DNA of 64,000 bases. Origin: Cellulomonas fengjieae (GTDB lineage Bacteria; Actinomycetota; Actinomycetes; Actinomycetales; Cellulomonadaceae). The notes under the pieces are model-generated. The model was given only the letters and a program-made list of their open reading frames with translations. It made no database searches and was not told the DNA's origin. The position numbers were made by a program, and so were the translations under genes. Below are positions 45,651 through 54,822 of this stretch, piece after piece; positions within the stretch are counted from its first letter, which is position 1, and each line of letters opens with the position of its first letter. The stretch spans positions 2,356,001 through 2,420,000 of the forward strand of contig NZ_CP074404.1 of the NCBI RefSeq assembly GCF_018388465.1, read 5' to 3'.

Positions 45651-48600
45651 TCATGGCGCGACGACCGTGTAGGTCGCGGGGGTCGACTGTCCGGCGCCGC
45701 GGTAGTTCTGCGCCGTCACCGTGACGGTGACGGTGTCGTTCGGTTGCGGGTCGGGCAGCCCGATGCGGTCGAGCCGCTTGTCGGCGGTCGTCCCCACGAC
45801 GGTGTCGCACGTCTGCTCGACGCCGTTGACCGACCAGCACACCCGGTAGGAGTCCACGCCGATGCCGCCGTCGCTGGCGGGGACCGACCATGCGACGGAG
45901 ACCCGCTCCGGCGACGCCGGGTCGTCCGACGTGATCGTCAGGCCCTGCACGGCGCCCGGTGCCTGCCCCCACGACACCTCGGCGGCCGCGGTGCCCTCGG
46001 TCGCGCCGATGGCCGTTCGTGCCGTGACCGTCGCGGTGACCCGGGCGCCACGGAAGGGCAGGTTCCAGCCGGAGACGTCGACCTGTGCCGACCGGCCGCT
46101 GAACGTCCCCGACGCGCTGTCCCCGCGGTCGCTGCTGAGCACCCAGGTGTACGTCACCGTGCCACCGCCGCCGTCTGCGACGTCCGATCCCCGGTCGATC
46201 GTGATCTGTGTGGGGCGGCCACCCGTGGCGTTGCCGGAGACCGCGACGCCCACCGTCGGACGACCCGGTGCGGTGGTCGCCGTCGCGGACGCCGCTGCGC
46301 TCCACCCGCTGGACCCGGCCCCGTTCACCGTGCGCACCTGGTAGGCGTAGCTGGCTCCGCCGGTGAGGTTCTCGAAGGTGTAGGACGTGCGACCGCCCAC
46401 GTCGAGCTCGCCGCCGTCGGGCAGCCGGACCACGTAGGACTGGATCGGCGTGCCGTTGTCGTCCGCCCCGGACCACCGCAGGTCGATCCGACCGGTCCCG
46501 GCGACCGCGGTCGCCGACACGGTCGTCGGAGCGGTCGGCAGCCCGAACGTGGACGCCGTGGCGCTGCCCGCCGCGCCCCAGCCGGCCTTGTTCCTGGCAC
46601 GCACCGACACCCGGTACGGGTACTTCGTCTGCGCGCGGTCGAACGTCATCTGCTGCGTCCCGGCCGGGACCGGGTACGTGTCCCCGCCGGGTCCGTCCAC
46701 CACGACCTCGTACTGGGCGACGGCGTCCCCGTTGTCGCCGGGCACGCTCCACGCGATCGCGATCAGCCGCCCGACGGTCGAGTCGGTCGGCGTCGCGCTG
46801 ACCTGCGGCGGCTCCGGCGCGCGCGCCGGGACCATCGGTGCCGAGGACGGCGACCAGCCGCTGGGCTCCGGTGCCTTGTTGTGCGCACGGACCCGCACGG
46901 AGTAGGCCGTGCCGTTCCTCAGGCCGCTGAAGGTGTAGCTGGTGGTGAGCGCCGTGACCGACGCCGGACCGGCGGGCGGTGCCGGGGAGATCTCGACGGT
47001 GTAGCTGGAGATGGGCGAGCCGGCCGAGGCCGGCGCCGCCCACGTCGCGCGGACGGAGCCGTCGCCGAAGTCGAGCGTCGGCGCGACGGGCGCATCGGGC
47101 ATGGCGTCGGGCCGGGCGCCCGCCGACGGCGCGCTCGGCTCCGACCAGTCGACGTCGTTCTGCGCCGCCACCGTGAAGGTGTACTCGACGTCGTTGGTGA
47201 GGCCGTCGATGGTGCACGTGGTGCTCGCGCACGGGCGCACGATGTTCCCGGGGCTCGCGACCACGCGGTAGCCCGTGATCGGGGCGCCGCGGTTGTCGGG
47301 TGCGTCCCAGGACAGCACGACGGTGCGGTCCCGGACCTCGCCGACCCGGGGGGCGGTCGGCGTCGCGGGCTTGCCGCGCACGACCACGACGACCCGCCCC
47401 TCGACCTCGCGGTCGGGGTCGCCCGTGACGTCCCGGACGCGGTAGCGCGTGACCATCTGCCCGATGAAGCCCTGCGCGGGTCGCACGCTCACGGTGTCGG
47501 CCGACGCGCCGGCGGTGCCCGCGCCCGGGGTCTCGACCGTGGCGCCGACGACGGTCATGGGCGAGTCGGGGAAGGGGTTGAACGCACCCTCGAGCACCGC
47601 GACGGTGCTCTGCCTACCCTCGACGCCGTCGGTGATCGTCCGGTCGACCAGCCGGATCGTGGGCCGGGTGCTCGCGATGACGCGCAGGTCGATCGTCGTG
47701 TCGATCGACCCCGTGCGGCCGTAGCCGATCCGTACGGAGAGCGTGTCGGTGCGCCCCTTGGGCGTGGTCTCGTCGGCCGCGATGCTCAGGACGCCGTTGC
47801 TGATGCCCCCCGAGAAGCCCGCCGGGACGGCCGCGGTCAGCGTGTAGGCGTAGCGGCCGCTGGTGGGGCTCGCGCCCTCGGGACCCGTGGTGAACGCGCG
47901 CAGGTCCACCGACAGCGGCGCCTCACCGGGTGCCACGTCGATGACGGACGGCGTGAACGTCGGCGGGTGGTCGTCGACGGCGTAGACGGTGATCTGCAGG
48001 GTGATGACCGCGGTCCGGCCCGACGTGTCGCCCGGGCCGGAGGCGTCCGTCACGGGGACGGTGATCGACGCCGGGCCCGCGTAGCCGGGGGCGGACCGGA
48101 ACTGCAGCGTCGTCGCGTCCCTGACGGGGTCGGAGAGGTCCGACTTCGTCGCCGAGACGGCCAGGGGGTCGGCGATGGACGCCGTGCGCCCCGGCGCCAC
48201 CTGCACCTGCTCGTCGAGCGGGATGAGCAGCTGCTCGCCCGACGCCACGCGCAGCTCGGGGGCCTTGGGACGCGGGGTCGGCGGGAAGAAGCCGAGTGCG
48301 GGCACGGTGATGAACGCGTACGACGACGCCGAGGTCGCCGTCCTGTTGGTCAGCAGGTACGGCACGGTCTGGGCGTGGTCCACGAGGGTCACCACCACGT
48401 CGCCGCGCGGGGTCACCCTGGCCACGTCGGACTGCGACCCCGGGACCGAGACCTCGAGGTCGCTGAGCGGGCCGCTCGGGTTCTGGGCGACCGCGAGGAC
48501 GTTGACGGACACCTCCGTGCGGCCCAGCGTGTCCAGCGCGGACACCACGACGTCGCGCGCGATGGGCGCCAGCACGGGCGCGTCGGAGACCACGTGCACC

Positions 48601-51600
48601 GTGAGCACGCCGGTGTCCCGCCCGCCCCGGCTGTTGGAGACGGTGTACGCGTACTGGAGCACCGTCGGCGCCTCCGGGGCCTGCACGATGATGCGGCGGC
48701 CGGAGACCTCGGCGCCCGCCCCGGACGGCTCGAGCACGCGGTCCAGCGTCAGGTCGCCGCCGCTGGAGTCGACGTCGTTGGCGAGCACCCGCACCTCGAC
48801 GCGCTGCCCGGGCCGCACGGTGACCTCGTCGTCGCGGGCCACGACGGGCGCCGCACCGGTCGGGCGAGGGCTGATCCCCACCCGGATCGTGGCGACGGCC
48901 CGCTGGCCGACCCAGTCCTCGACCGCGTAGGTGAACTCGTCGGTGTCGCGCTCGCCGGGAAGCGCCTGGTACTCGAGCCAGTCCGGTCCGACCGCGGTGA
49001 TGCGCCCCATCTCGGGCGACGTCGCGATCCCCAGCAGGGTCACGCCGTCCCCGTCGGCGTCGATCCCCACGAGCGGCACCGGGATCCGGACGGTGTCCCC
49101 CTCGAACACCCGGGCGACCAGGTCCACGGGCCGGGGCGGGGGCTTGGCGCTCGGGTCGGACTGGTGCACGCGGACGGTGAGTGTCGCCGCCGTCTCGTTG
49201 CCGGTCGCGTCCCGGACCGCGAACGTGGCGTGCGCGGTCAGGGCGTTCGCGGGCGCCTGGTACCGCAGCACGTCGCCGGAGACGAACAGCAGGCCCTCCC
49301 CCTCGCCGAGCGGCTCGGCCAGCTCGGGCACCAGCGTCAGACGGTCACCGTCGGGGTCGTACGCGTCCTCCAGCACGGGGATCGTCACGACTCCCCCGGT
49401 CCGGACGCTGACCTCGACGTTCTTGACCACTGGGGGCTGCGACGTCGACGACGGAGGGACCGGGTGCACGACGATCTCGCCGACCGCGCTCGACTGTCCG
49501 TTGGACACGGTGTACGGGAGCGCCACGGGGCCCTCGAGGGTCCGCTCCGCGGTGACCTGGACGAGGTGGTGCTCCAGGATCGCGACCCGCAGACCGGAGC
49601 CCGGTGGGACGTCGACCGACTGCAGGACCAGCACCTTGCCTGCGGGGTCGCTGTCGTTCGCCAGCGGGTCGACCGTGACCTCGCCGCCGGCCGGCAGGAA
49701 CGCGCGGTCGCGGACAGCCACGGGCGGCTCCGGCGTCTCCGGCCAGGGGCGCACGTCGACGCGGGCGAGACCCGTCGCCTGCTGCGGCGGGGCGGAGACG
49801 AGGAACCGCACGTAGTGACTGCCCGGGCGGGCCGAGCTGAACGTGAAGGTGCCGCCCTGCAGGTCGGTCGTGATGGTCGCCCCGACCACCTCGTCGACGC
49901 CGGCGAGGCGGGCCGGCTCGGCCGACGAGCTGCGCACCGCGTCGAGCGGGCGCAGCGTCACCGGCTGGTCGACGTACGTGACGGCGTGCACCGGGTCGAT
50001 CTGCGGCGGGAGCGAGCCCGCCGGACGCACGTCGACGTCCAGCAGCCCCTCCGTGGTGGACGTGCCGTCGGAGACGAGGAGCGTCACGGTGGTCCGACCC
50101 AGCCGGCCCCCGTCCGCGCGGAAGGTCACGGAGCCGTCCTGGCGGAAGCGCACCGATCCCGCGGCCGGGTCGGCGGTCGCGCCCACGAGCACGAGGTCGT
50201 CCCCGTCGGGGTCGGCGAAGTCGGCCAGCGCCTGGTGGTCCGTCTGCCCGCCCTGCTCGACCCGCACGGCACCGGTCCGCAGCTGGACCGGCGGCGAGTC
50301 GAGCGACCCGTCCCGCACGGTCAGCCTGACGCGTGCCGTCGACGGGGCGGTCGTCCCCTGACCGTCGGTGATCGTGTACGTGAGCTCGGCGGTCCCGGTG
50401 GCGTCCGCGGCGACGGCCACCTGGAGCGACCGGCCGCCGTGGATCGCCTCGACCCGGCCGAACTCGGCGGGCAGGGGGTCGTGCTCGGAGACGACGAGGA
50501 TCCCGCAGTCCGACGAGGAGTCGTTGTCGATGACCGGCAGGATCGTGGTGCGTCCCGGCCGCACGCCGAACTCGTCGTCGGCGGCTGTCGGGGGTGCCGG
50601 TTCCGCGGAGCACTCGGTGACGAGGTCCTGGGTCGTGTCGGAGGTCTCCGTCTCCTCCTCGGCCTCGTCCGGTTCCTCCTCCGGCTCGATCTGCGTCCAC
50701 TCAGGCACTCGCAGGTCGGTGTCCTGCAGCGGCATCCACAGCCGGCCGCGCAGTGTGTCGTTCAGGACGACCACCTGGCGGTTCACCCGGAACGCGAGCA
50801 CGTCCGCGCTCGACATCTCCTCGAGGTTGCTGACCTCGGCGTCGCCGCCGTCGCACAGCTGCAGGTAGGAGCCGATGGCGGACGCCCAGGCGCCGTGGGC
50901 GCACCGGTCCACCCGGACCGGCGCGGCGGGCACACCCGACCCCTCGGTGGGGTGGCTGACGACGGTGCCGCCGTCGAGCGGGACCTCCAGGAGCGCGGTC
51001 CGGCTGGCCACGAGGGCGCGCGACGACTCGGGACCGGGCTGCTGCAGGGCGAGCTCGTCACCCTCGACCTCCACCGCACCGGCGAGGGTGCGCACGGTTC
51101 CGCCGGACAGGACGACGGGCTCGTCGCCCACGGCGCTCAGCCGGTCGATCTCACCGGCGCCGAGCGTGCCGAGGGGGGTCGTCTGCCGGACGCCGTCGAC
51201 CACGTCGATCCTGGTCACGGCGCCGTCCTGCGCCGCCACCGCCAGGACCGCACCGCTGCGCGCCACGACCGCCGCTCCCCCGTCGCCCAGCTCGACGTCC
51301 GGCGCGTCCGTCGCGATGCGCAGCGAGTCGAGCTCGGCGATCGGCCGGACCCAGGCGTTCCCGTCCGGGTCGACCACGGCGACCACACCGGCCGCCATCG
51401 TCACCTCGGCGCCGGGCACCGCGACCTGTGTCGTGAGCGTGACCGAGGCCGGGTCCACGACGGCGACGGAGCCCGGCTCGACCAGGAGGACATCCCCCTC
51501 GTCCTGGAGCACGTCGAAGGTGCTGCCCGAGGCCGCGAGGCCGCCGTTGAGCTCCTCCACCTGGGCGTTGTAGCGGCCCAGCTGCAGCTTGCTCGTCGCC

Positions 51601-51740
51601 GTCAGCCACACGCCGCCGTCGTTCAGGTCCAGGCGCGCGAGCGGGAAGCCCTGGTCGAGCACCGCGAGGACGAGAACGAGCACGGGCACGGTGACGACGG
51701 CCGCGGCGGTCGTGGCGCGGTGACGCACCGAGCTCCACAT
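45651..51740 (-). CDS. fn3: Giant membrane-anchored Ig-like/fibronectin type III surface protein
   Basis: This 2029-aa protein has a short cytoplasmic tip (MWSSVRHR) and a membrane helix (TTAAAVVTVPVLVLVLAVLD). An extracytoplasmic propeller-like region of about 300 residues follows (GDVLLVEPGSVAVVDPASVT). Then comes a long series of Ig/cadherin-like beta domains of about 90-95 residues (PPTAADDEFGVRPGRTTILP, VEVSVRTGGVVTIPVLEDAY and others). The last 550 or so residues hold about five FN3 domains and one Ig-like domain, for example PTAPRVGEVRDRTVVLSWDA and APGAVQGLTITSDDPASPER. It has no sortase signal. ATG 51740 overlaps the kinase stop. It corresponds to the fn3 gene of bifidobacterial PFNA clusters but is larger and has more domains. 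Confidence 0.85.
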   Translation of the reverse strand: MWSSVRHRATTAAAVVTVPVLVLVLAVLDQGFPLARLDLNDGGVWLTATSKLQLGRYNAQVEELNGGLAASGSTFDVLQDEGDVLLVEPGSVAVVDPASVTLTTQVAVPGAEVTMAAGVVAVVDPDGNAWVRPIAELDSLRIATDAPDVELGDGGAAVVARSGAVLAVAAQDGAVTRIDVVDGVRQTTPLGTLGAGEIDRLSAVGDEPVVLSGGTVRTLAGAVEVEGDELALQQPGPESSRALVASRTALLEVPLDGGTVVSHPTEGSGVPAAPVRVDRCAHGAWASAIGSYLQLCDGGDAEVSNLEEMSSADVLAFRVNRQVVVLNDTLRGRLWMPLQDTDLRVPEWTQIEPEEEPDEAEEETETSDTTQDLVTECSAEPAPPTAADDEFGVRPGRTTILPVIDNDSSSDCGILVVSEHDPLPAEFGRVEAIHGGRSLQVAVAADATGTAELTYTITDGQGTTAPSTARVRLTVRDGSLDSPPVQLRTGAVRVEQGGQTDHQALADFADPDGDDLVLVGATADPAAGSVRFRQDGSVTFRADGGRLGRTTVTLLVSDGTSTTEGLLDVDVRPAGSLPPQIDPVHAVTYVDQPVTLRPLDAVRSSSAEPARLAGVDEVVGATITTDLQGGTFTFSSARPGSHYVRFLVSAPPQQATGLARVDVRPWPETPEPPVAVRDRAFLPAGGEVTVDPLANDSDPAGKVLVLQSVDVPPGSGLRVAILEHHLVQVTAERTLEGPVALPYTVSNGQSSAVGEIVVHPVPPSSTSQPPVVKNVEVSVRTGGVVTIPVLEDAYDPDGDRLTLVPELAEPLGEGEGLLFVSGDVLRYQAPANALTAHATFAVRDATGNETAATLTVRVHQSDPSAKPPPRPVDLVARVFEGDTVRIPVPLVGIDADGDGVTLLGIATSPEMGRITAVGPDWLEYQALPGERDTDEFTYAVEDWVGQRAVATIRVGISPRPTGAAPVVARDDEVTVRPGQRVEVRVLANDVDSSGGDLTLDRVLEPSGAGAEVSGRRIIVQAPEAPTVLQYAYTVSNSRGGRDTGVLTVHVVSDAPVLAPIARDVVVSALDTLGRTEVSVNVLAVAQNPSGPLSDLEVSVPGSQSDVARVTPRGDVVVTLVDHAQTVPYLLTNRTATSASSYAFITVPALGFFPPTPRPKAPELRVASGEQLLIPLDEQVQVAPGRTASIADPLAVSATKSDLSDPVRDATTLQFRSAPGYAGPASITVPVTDASGPGDTSGRTAVITLQITVYAVDDHPPTFTPSVIDVAPGEAPLSVDLRAFTTGPEGASPTSGRYAYTLTAAVPAGFSGGISNGVLSIAADETTPKGRTDTLSVRIGYGRTGSIDTTIDLRVIASTRPTIRLVDRTITDGVEGRQSTVAVLEGAFNPFPDSPMTVVGATVETPGAGTAGASADTVSVRPAQGFIGQMVTRYRVRDVTGDPDREVEGRVVVVVRGKPATPTAPRVGEVRDRTVVLSWDAPDNRGAPITGYRVVASPGNIVRPCASTTCTIDGLTNDVEYTFTVAAQNDVDWSEPSAPSAGARPDAMPDAPVAPTLDFGDGSVRATWAAPASAGSPISSYTVEISPAPPAGPASVTALTTSYTFSGLRNGTAYSVRVRAHNKAPEPSGWSPSSAPMVPARAPEPPQVSATPTDSTVGRLIAIAWSVPGDNGDAVAQYEVVVDGPGGDTYPVPAGTQQMTFDRAQTKYPYRVSVRARNKAGWGAAGSATASTFGLPTAPTTVSATAVAGTGRIDLRWSGADDNGTPIQSYVVRLPDGGELDVGGRTSYTFENLTGGASYAYQVRTVNGAGSSGWSAAASATATTAPGRPTVGVAVSGNATGGRPTQITIDRGSDVADGGGGTVTYTWVLSSDRGDSASGTFSGRSAQVDVSGWNLPFRGARVTATVTARTAIGATEGTAAAEVSWGQAPGAVQGLTITSDDPASPERVSVAWSVPASDGGIGVDSYRVCWSVNGVEQTCDTVVGTTADKRLDRIGLPDPQPNDTVTVTVTAQNYRGAGQSTPATYTVVAP

Positions 51741-53290
51741 CACGGGGCGCACCCCTGCGCCGGAGCAGCCGAGACCCGGCGGTCGGCACGCACGATCGCC
51801 ACCTCGACGCAGACCTGCCCCGCCGACGGGTCGGCCGGGACGGTCACGGTGGCCGCCTCGACCAGCGCCAGCTCGGGCTCACCCGTCGCCTGCCGGACGC
51901 CCCACAGGTACTGGTCGCCCTGCTGCGGGTCCGGGTTCTCCCAGGTGAACACCACGGACCCGTCCGCCTGGCGGGTGCCCAGCAGGGAGTGCGGCGACGG
52001 GACGGCGTCGGTGATCCGCGTGGGCTCGGCGTCCTGGGTGAAGTCGGCCGTCGTCGTGGGCCGGTCCCCCGGCTCGGCCCCGCCCCGGATCGCGGCGGCG
52101 CCGATCGCGGCGACCGCGGCCAGCACGATCACGCCCGACACGATGCCCGCGAGCACGCGGGGACGGCCCCGCCCACCGACCTCGTCCTGCTCGTCGACGA
52201 CCGGCTCCGGCGGCGCGACGAACACCGGCACGGGCCGCGCCGCGTGCGGGGCGACCGACGTCACGCCCCGCAGGCGGGTCGGATCGTCCGCGCCGGCCGG
52301 TGCCGGTTCGGCGTCGACGCCCGGCGCCACGCTCACGATGGAGCGCAGGCGGGTCGCGTCCTCACGACCCCCGTCCGGGGACGGCACGGGGACGGCGCGG
52401 TCCAGGCCCGCGTCGGGGGCGTCGGTGAGCTCCAGCGGCGTGATGGGCAGGCGGAGGTCGGCCTCGACCTGCTGGAGGGCCCGCGCGACGGCTGCCGCCG
52501 AGGCGAAGCGGCGGGCGGGGTGCTTGGCCATCGCCCGCTCGAGGACCTCCTGCAGGCCCGGTGGCACGTCGTCGCGCCCGGTGAGCGGCAGCGGCGCGCG
52601 CTCGATGCGAGCGACGAGCTGCTGCGCGGTGTTCTGCCCGCCCGGGATCTCGAACGGGGTCCGTCCGGCGAGCAGCGAGTAGATCGTGGCGGCCAGGGAG
52701 TAGACGTCCGAGCGCTCGTCCCCCGAGGGGTGGTCACCGAGCAGCTCGGGCGGCGACCACGGGATCGACATGCCCACCGTGGCGCCCCCGCCGTGACCGG
52801 TGGTCGCGGCGATGCCGAAGTCGGTCAGCGCCGGCCACCCGAAGTCGGTGGTGAGCACGTTCGCGGGCTTGATGTCGCGGTGCAGGATCCCTGCGCGGTG
52901 GGCGGTCTCCACCGCCGACGCCAGCCGGATGCCGATCCGCAGGGACTCGGCGACGGAGATCCGCTCCTGCCGGTACCGCTCCGCCAGACCGGGCCGGGAG
53001 CAGTACTCCATGACCAGGAACGGACGTCCGTCGGCGGCGATGGCCGCGTGGTAGATCGTGACGATCGACGGGTGGTGCGACAGCTGGGCCATGTGGTTGG
53101 CCTCCTGCTGGAACCGCCGGCGCACCTCGTCGTCCAGGCTGCCCGCCAGCAGCACCTTGACCGCGACCTCACGGCGCGGAAGCTCCTGCTGGTACAGGAA
53201 GACGTCGGCGAAACCGCCCAGGCCGAGGACACGGAGGAACTCGTACCCCGGCAGCCGGGGCGGCGTCGATGCTTCGCGACGTGCGGTCAC
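51740..53290 (-). CDS. Membrane Ser/Thr protein kinase (Pkb2/PknB-like)
   Basis: This 516-aa kinase has all catalytic elements: GLGGFADV loop, Lys45 (VAVKVL), HRDIKPANV with Asp139, DFG 157-159 and SIPWSPPE. A linker with two near-copies of TRLRxxxSVAP (Thr313 and Thr338) leads to a membrane helix at about 379-401. An external beta domain of about 115 residues follows (SVVFTWENPDPQQGDQYLWG), FN3-like rather than the PASTA repeats of PknB. GTG 53290 overlaps the FHA gene stop (GTGA), and its own stop overlaps the giant FN3 gene. It is the likely signal-receiving kinase of the cluster. Confidence 0.9.
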   Translation of the reverse strand: MTARREASTPPRLPGYEFLRVLGLGGFADVFLYQQELPRREVAVKVLLAGSLDDEVRRRFQQEANHMAQLSHHPSIVTIYHAAIAADGRPFLVMEYCSRPGLAERYRQERISVAESLRIGIRLASAVETAHRAGILHRDIKPANVLTTDFGWPALTDFGIAATTGHGGGATVGMSIPWSPPELLGDHPSGDERSDVYSLAATIYSLLAGRTPFEIPGGQNTAQQLVARIERAPLPLTGRDDVPPGLQEVLERAMAKHPARRFASAAAVARALQQVEADLRLPITPLELTDAPDAGLDRAVPVPSPDGGREDATRLRSIVSVAPGVDAEPAPAGADDPTRLRGVTSVAPHAARPVPVFVAPPEPVVDEQDEVGGRGRPRVLAGIVSGVIVLAAVAAIGAAAIRGGAEPGDRPTTTADFTQDAEPTRITDAVPSPHSLLGTRQADGSVVFTWENPDPQQGDQYLWGVRQATGEPELALVEAATVTVPADPSAGQVCVEVAIVRADRRVSAAPAQGCAP

Positions 53291-54822
53291 GAACCCCGCT
53301 CCACCGAGAACGTCACCCCGTCACCGAGGTCGACCACCTCGTCGGCACCGACGACGCTCGGCTCGCCCGGGTGCAGCCGCCGGGCGCCCTCGCCGGCACG
53401 CGCCACGTGGATGCCGTTGGTGGAGTCGAGGTCCGTCACCACGACGTGCTCGCCGTCCACGCGCACCTCGGCGTGCGTGCGGGAGATGTCCTGCTGCGGG
53501 CTCGGCACGGTGATCAGCCGCGGCAGCTCCCGGTTGGTGACCCGGGCGACCTGGGGCGCGCGGCCCAGGAGCACGGCCCGGTCGAGCGGCACGACGAGCC
53601 CGGTGGACAGGACCAGCCGCGCGGGGCTGCTGTCCCGCGCCGGTACCCGGAACGGCCCGGGCACCTCGTCCGCGGCCCAGGACGGCAGCTGGTCGCGGAT
53701 CTCCGCCAGGTCGGTCGACAAGATCGTCAGACCGTCGTGGTCGTCCAGCGACGCGCCGCCCACCGGCACCGGGCTCGTGCCCGCGGGCGGGGTCAGGAAC
53801 GACTCGGCGACCGCCACGACGCCCGTCGGGTCCTCGAGCCGGTCGCGGCGGTCGCGGTCGTCGACGTCGTCGTCGCGGCCCGGCCGGTCGGCAGCCACGG
53901 GAACGAGCTCGACCTCGGTCGGCTCGTCCCACGTCACCGAGTCGAACGTCGCCGACGAGTGCGCCGCGGCCTCGAGGTCGACGGCCGCAGCCGGCGACGC
54001 GGCGGGCTGGACCGGCCACGCGGGCAGCACGACCGGCTCGGCCCGGAACACGGCCGGGACCTCACGCTGGCTCTCGCCCTGGGCCTCGTCGTGGCTCGCG
54101 TCCGGGCCCTCGTCGTGGCTCTCGCCCGGGCCCTCGTCGTGGCTCTCGCCCGGGCCCTCGTCGTGGCTCTCGCCCTGGGCCTCGTCCTCGGTCGCGCCCC
54201 GGGTCTCGTCCTGCGTCTCGTCCTGCGTCTCGGCCTGCTTCTCGGCCTGGGGCGCGTCGACCTGCTCGCCGGCGTCGGCGACTGGCATCTCGGGCTCGTG
54301 GGCCGTGACCTGGGGGGCCGGCGTCTGCACCGCGACGGGGGCTGTCGCGACCGCGGCGGCGGCCGGTCCTGCGACGCCGTCCCCGCCGTCGCGCACGCTC
54401 AACCCCACGCGGACGCGCGAGGCGCTCGCGATCCCGTCGACGAGCGGCAGGCTGCCGCCGCCGAGGTCCGCGCCACCCACCTGCACGACCACGTCGGACA
54501 CACCGTCGAGCACGCGCTCGGTCCAGGTGCTCACCTCGCCCGACCGCCACACGTCCGACCGGCCGCCCACCTCGACGACGACCTCGACGTCGCCGCGCAG
54601 GGCGGCGTGCACGCGCTGACCCTCGACGGACACCACGGCGAACGGGGGCAGACCACCGAACCCGTCGCGCGCGAGCAGCGCCAGGGCCGCGAACACGCCC
54701 TCCCCGGCGTCCTGCCACAGCGCACGGACGGTCGACTCGGCTGCAGCCGGTCCGAGCAGCGCCACGAAGCCGGGCCGGACGACCGCGGTCCACTCGCCGG
54801 CGGAGTACTCGGGCACGCTCAT
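53287..54822 (-). CDS. FHA domain protein with acidic repeats
   Basis: This 511-aa soluble protein has an uncharacterised N-terminal domain of about 165 residues (FVALLGPAAAESTVRALWQD). A disordered acidic middle follows with an eight-residue repeat (GESHDEGP). The C-terminal FHA domain occupies about 415-505 (LLGRAPQVARV, QQDISRTHAEVRVD, DLDSTNGIHV; the Arg, Ser, His and Asn of phosphothreonine binding are present). It probably binds the autophosphorylated kinase encoded next to it. ATG 54822 overlaps the phosphatase stop (ATGA). Confidence 0.87.
   Translation of the reverse strand: MSVPEYSAGEWTAVVRPGFVALLGPAAAESTVRALWQDAGEGVFAALALLARDGFGGLPPFAVVSVEGQRVHAALRGDVEVVVEVGGRSDVWRSGEVSTWTERVLDGVSDVVVQVGGADLGGGSLPLVDGIASASRVRVGLSVRDGGDGVAGPAAAAVATAPVAVQTPAPQVTAHEPEMPVADAGEQVDAPQAEKQAETQDETQDETRGATEDEAQGESHDEGPGESHDEGPGESHDEGPDASHDEAQGESQREVPAVFRAEPVVLPAWPVQPAASPAAAVDLEAAAHSSATFDSVTWDEPTEVELVPVAADRPGRDDDVDDRDRRDRLEDPTGVVAVAESFLTPPAGTSPVPVGGASLDDHDGLTILSTDLAEIRDQLPSWAADEVPGPFRVPARDSSPARLVLSTGLVVPLDRAVLLGRAPQVARVTNRELPRLITVPSPQQDISRTHAEVRVDGEHVVVTDLDSTNGIHVARAGEGARRLHPGEPSVVGADEVVDLGDGVTFSVERGS
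54064..54185 (-). repeat. 24-bp tandem repeat within the FHA gene
   Basis: About four units of a 24-base repeat encode GESHDEGP; the three central ones are almost identical at DNA level, with degenerate copies (GESQ, DASHDEAQ) at the sides. A six-base TQDE/ETQDET repeat adjoins it. The unit keeps the frame, so copy number can vary without disrupting the protein. Confidence 0.75.
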
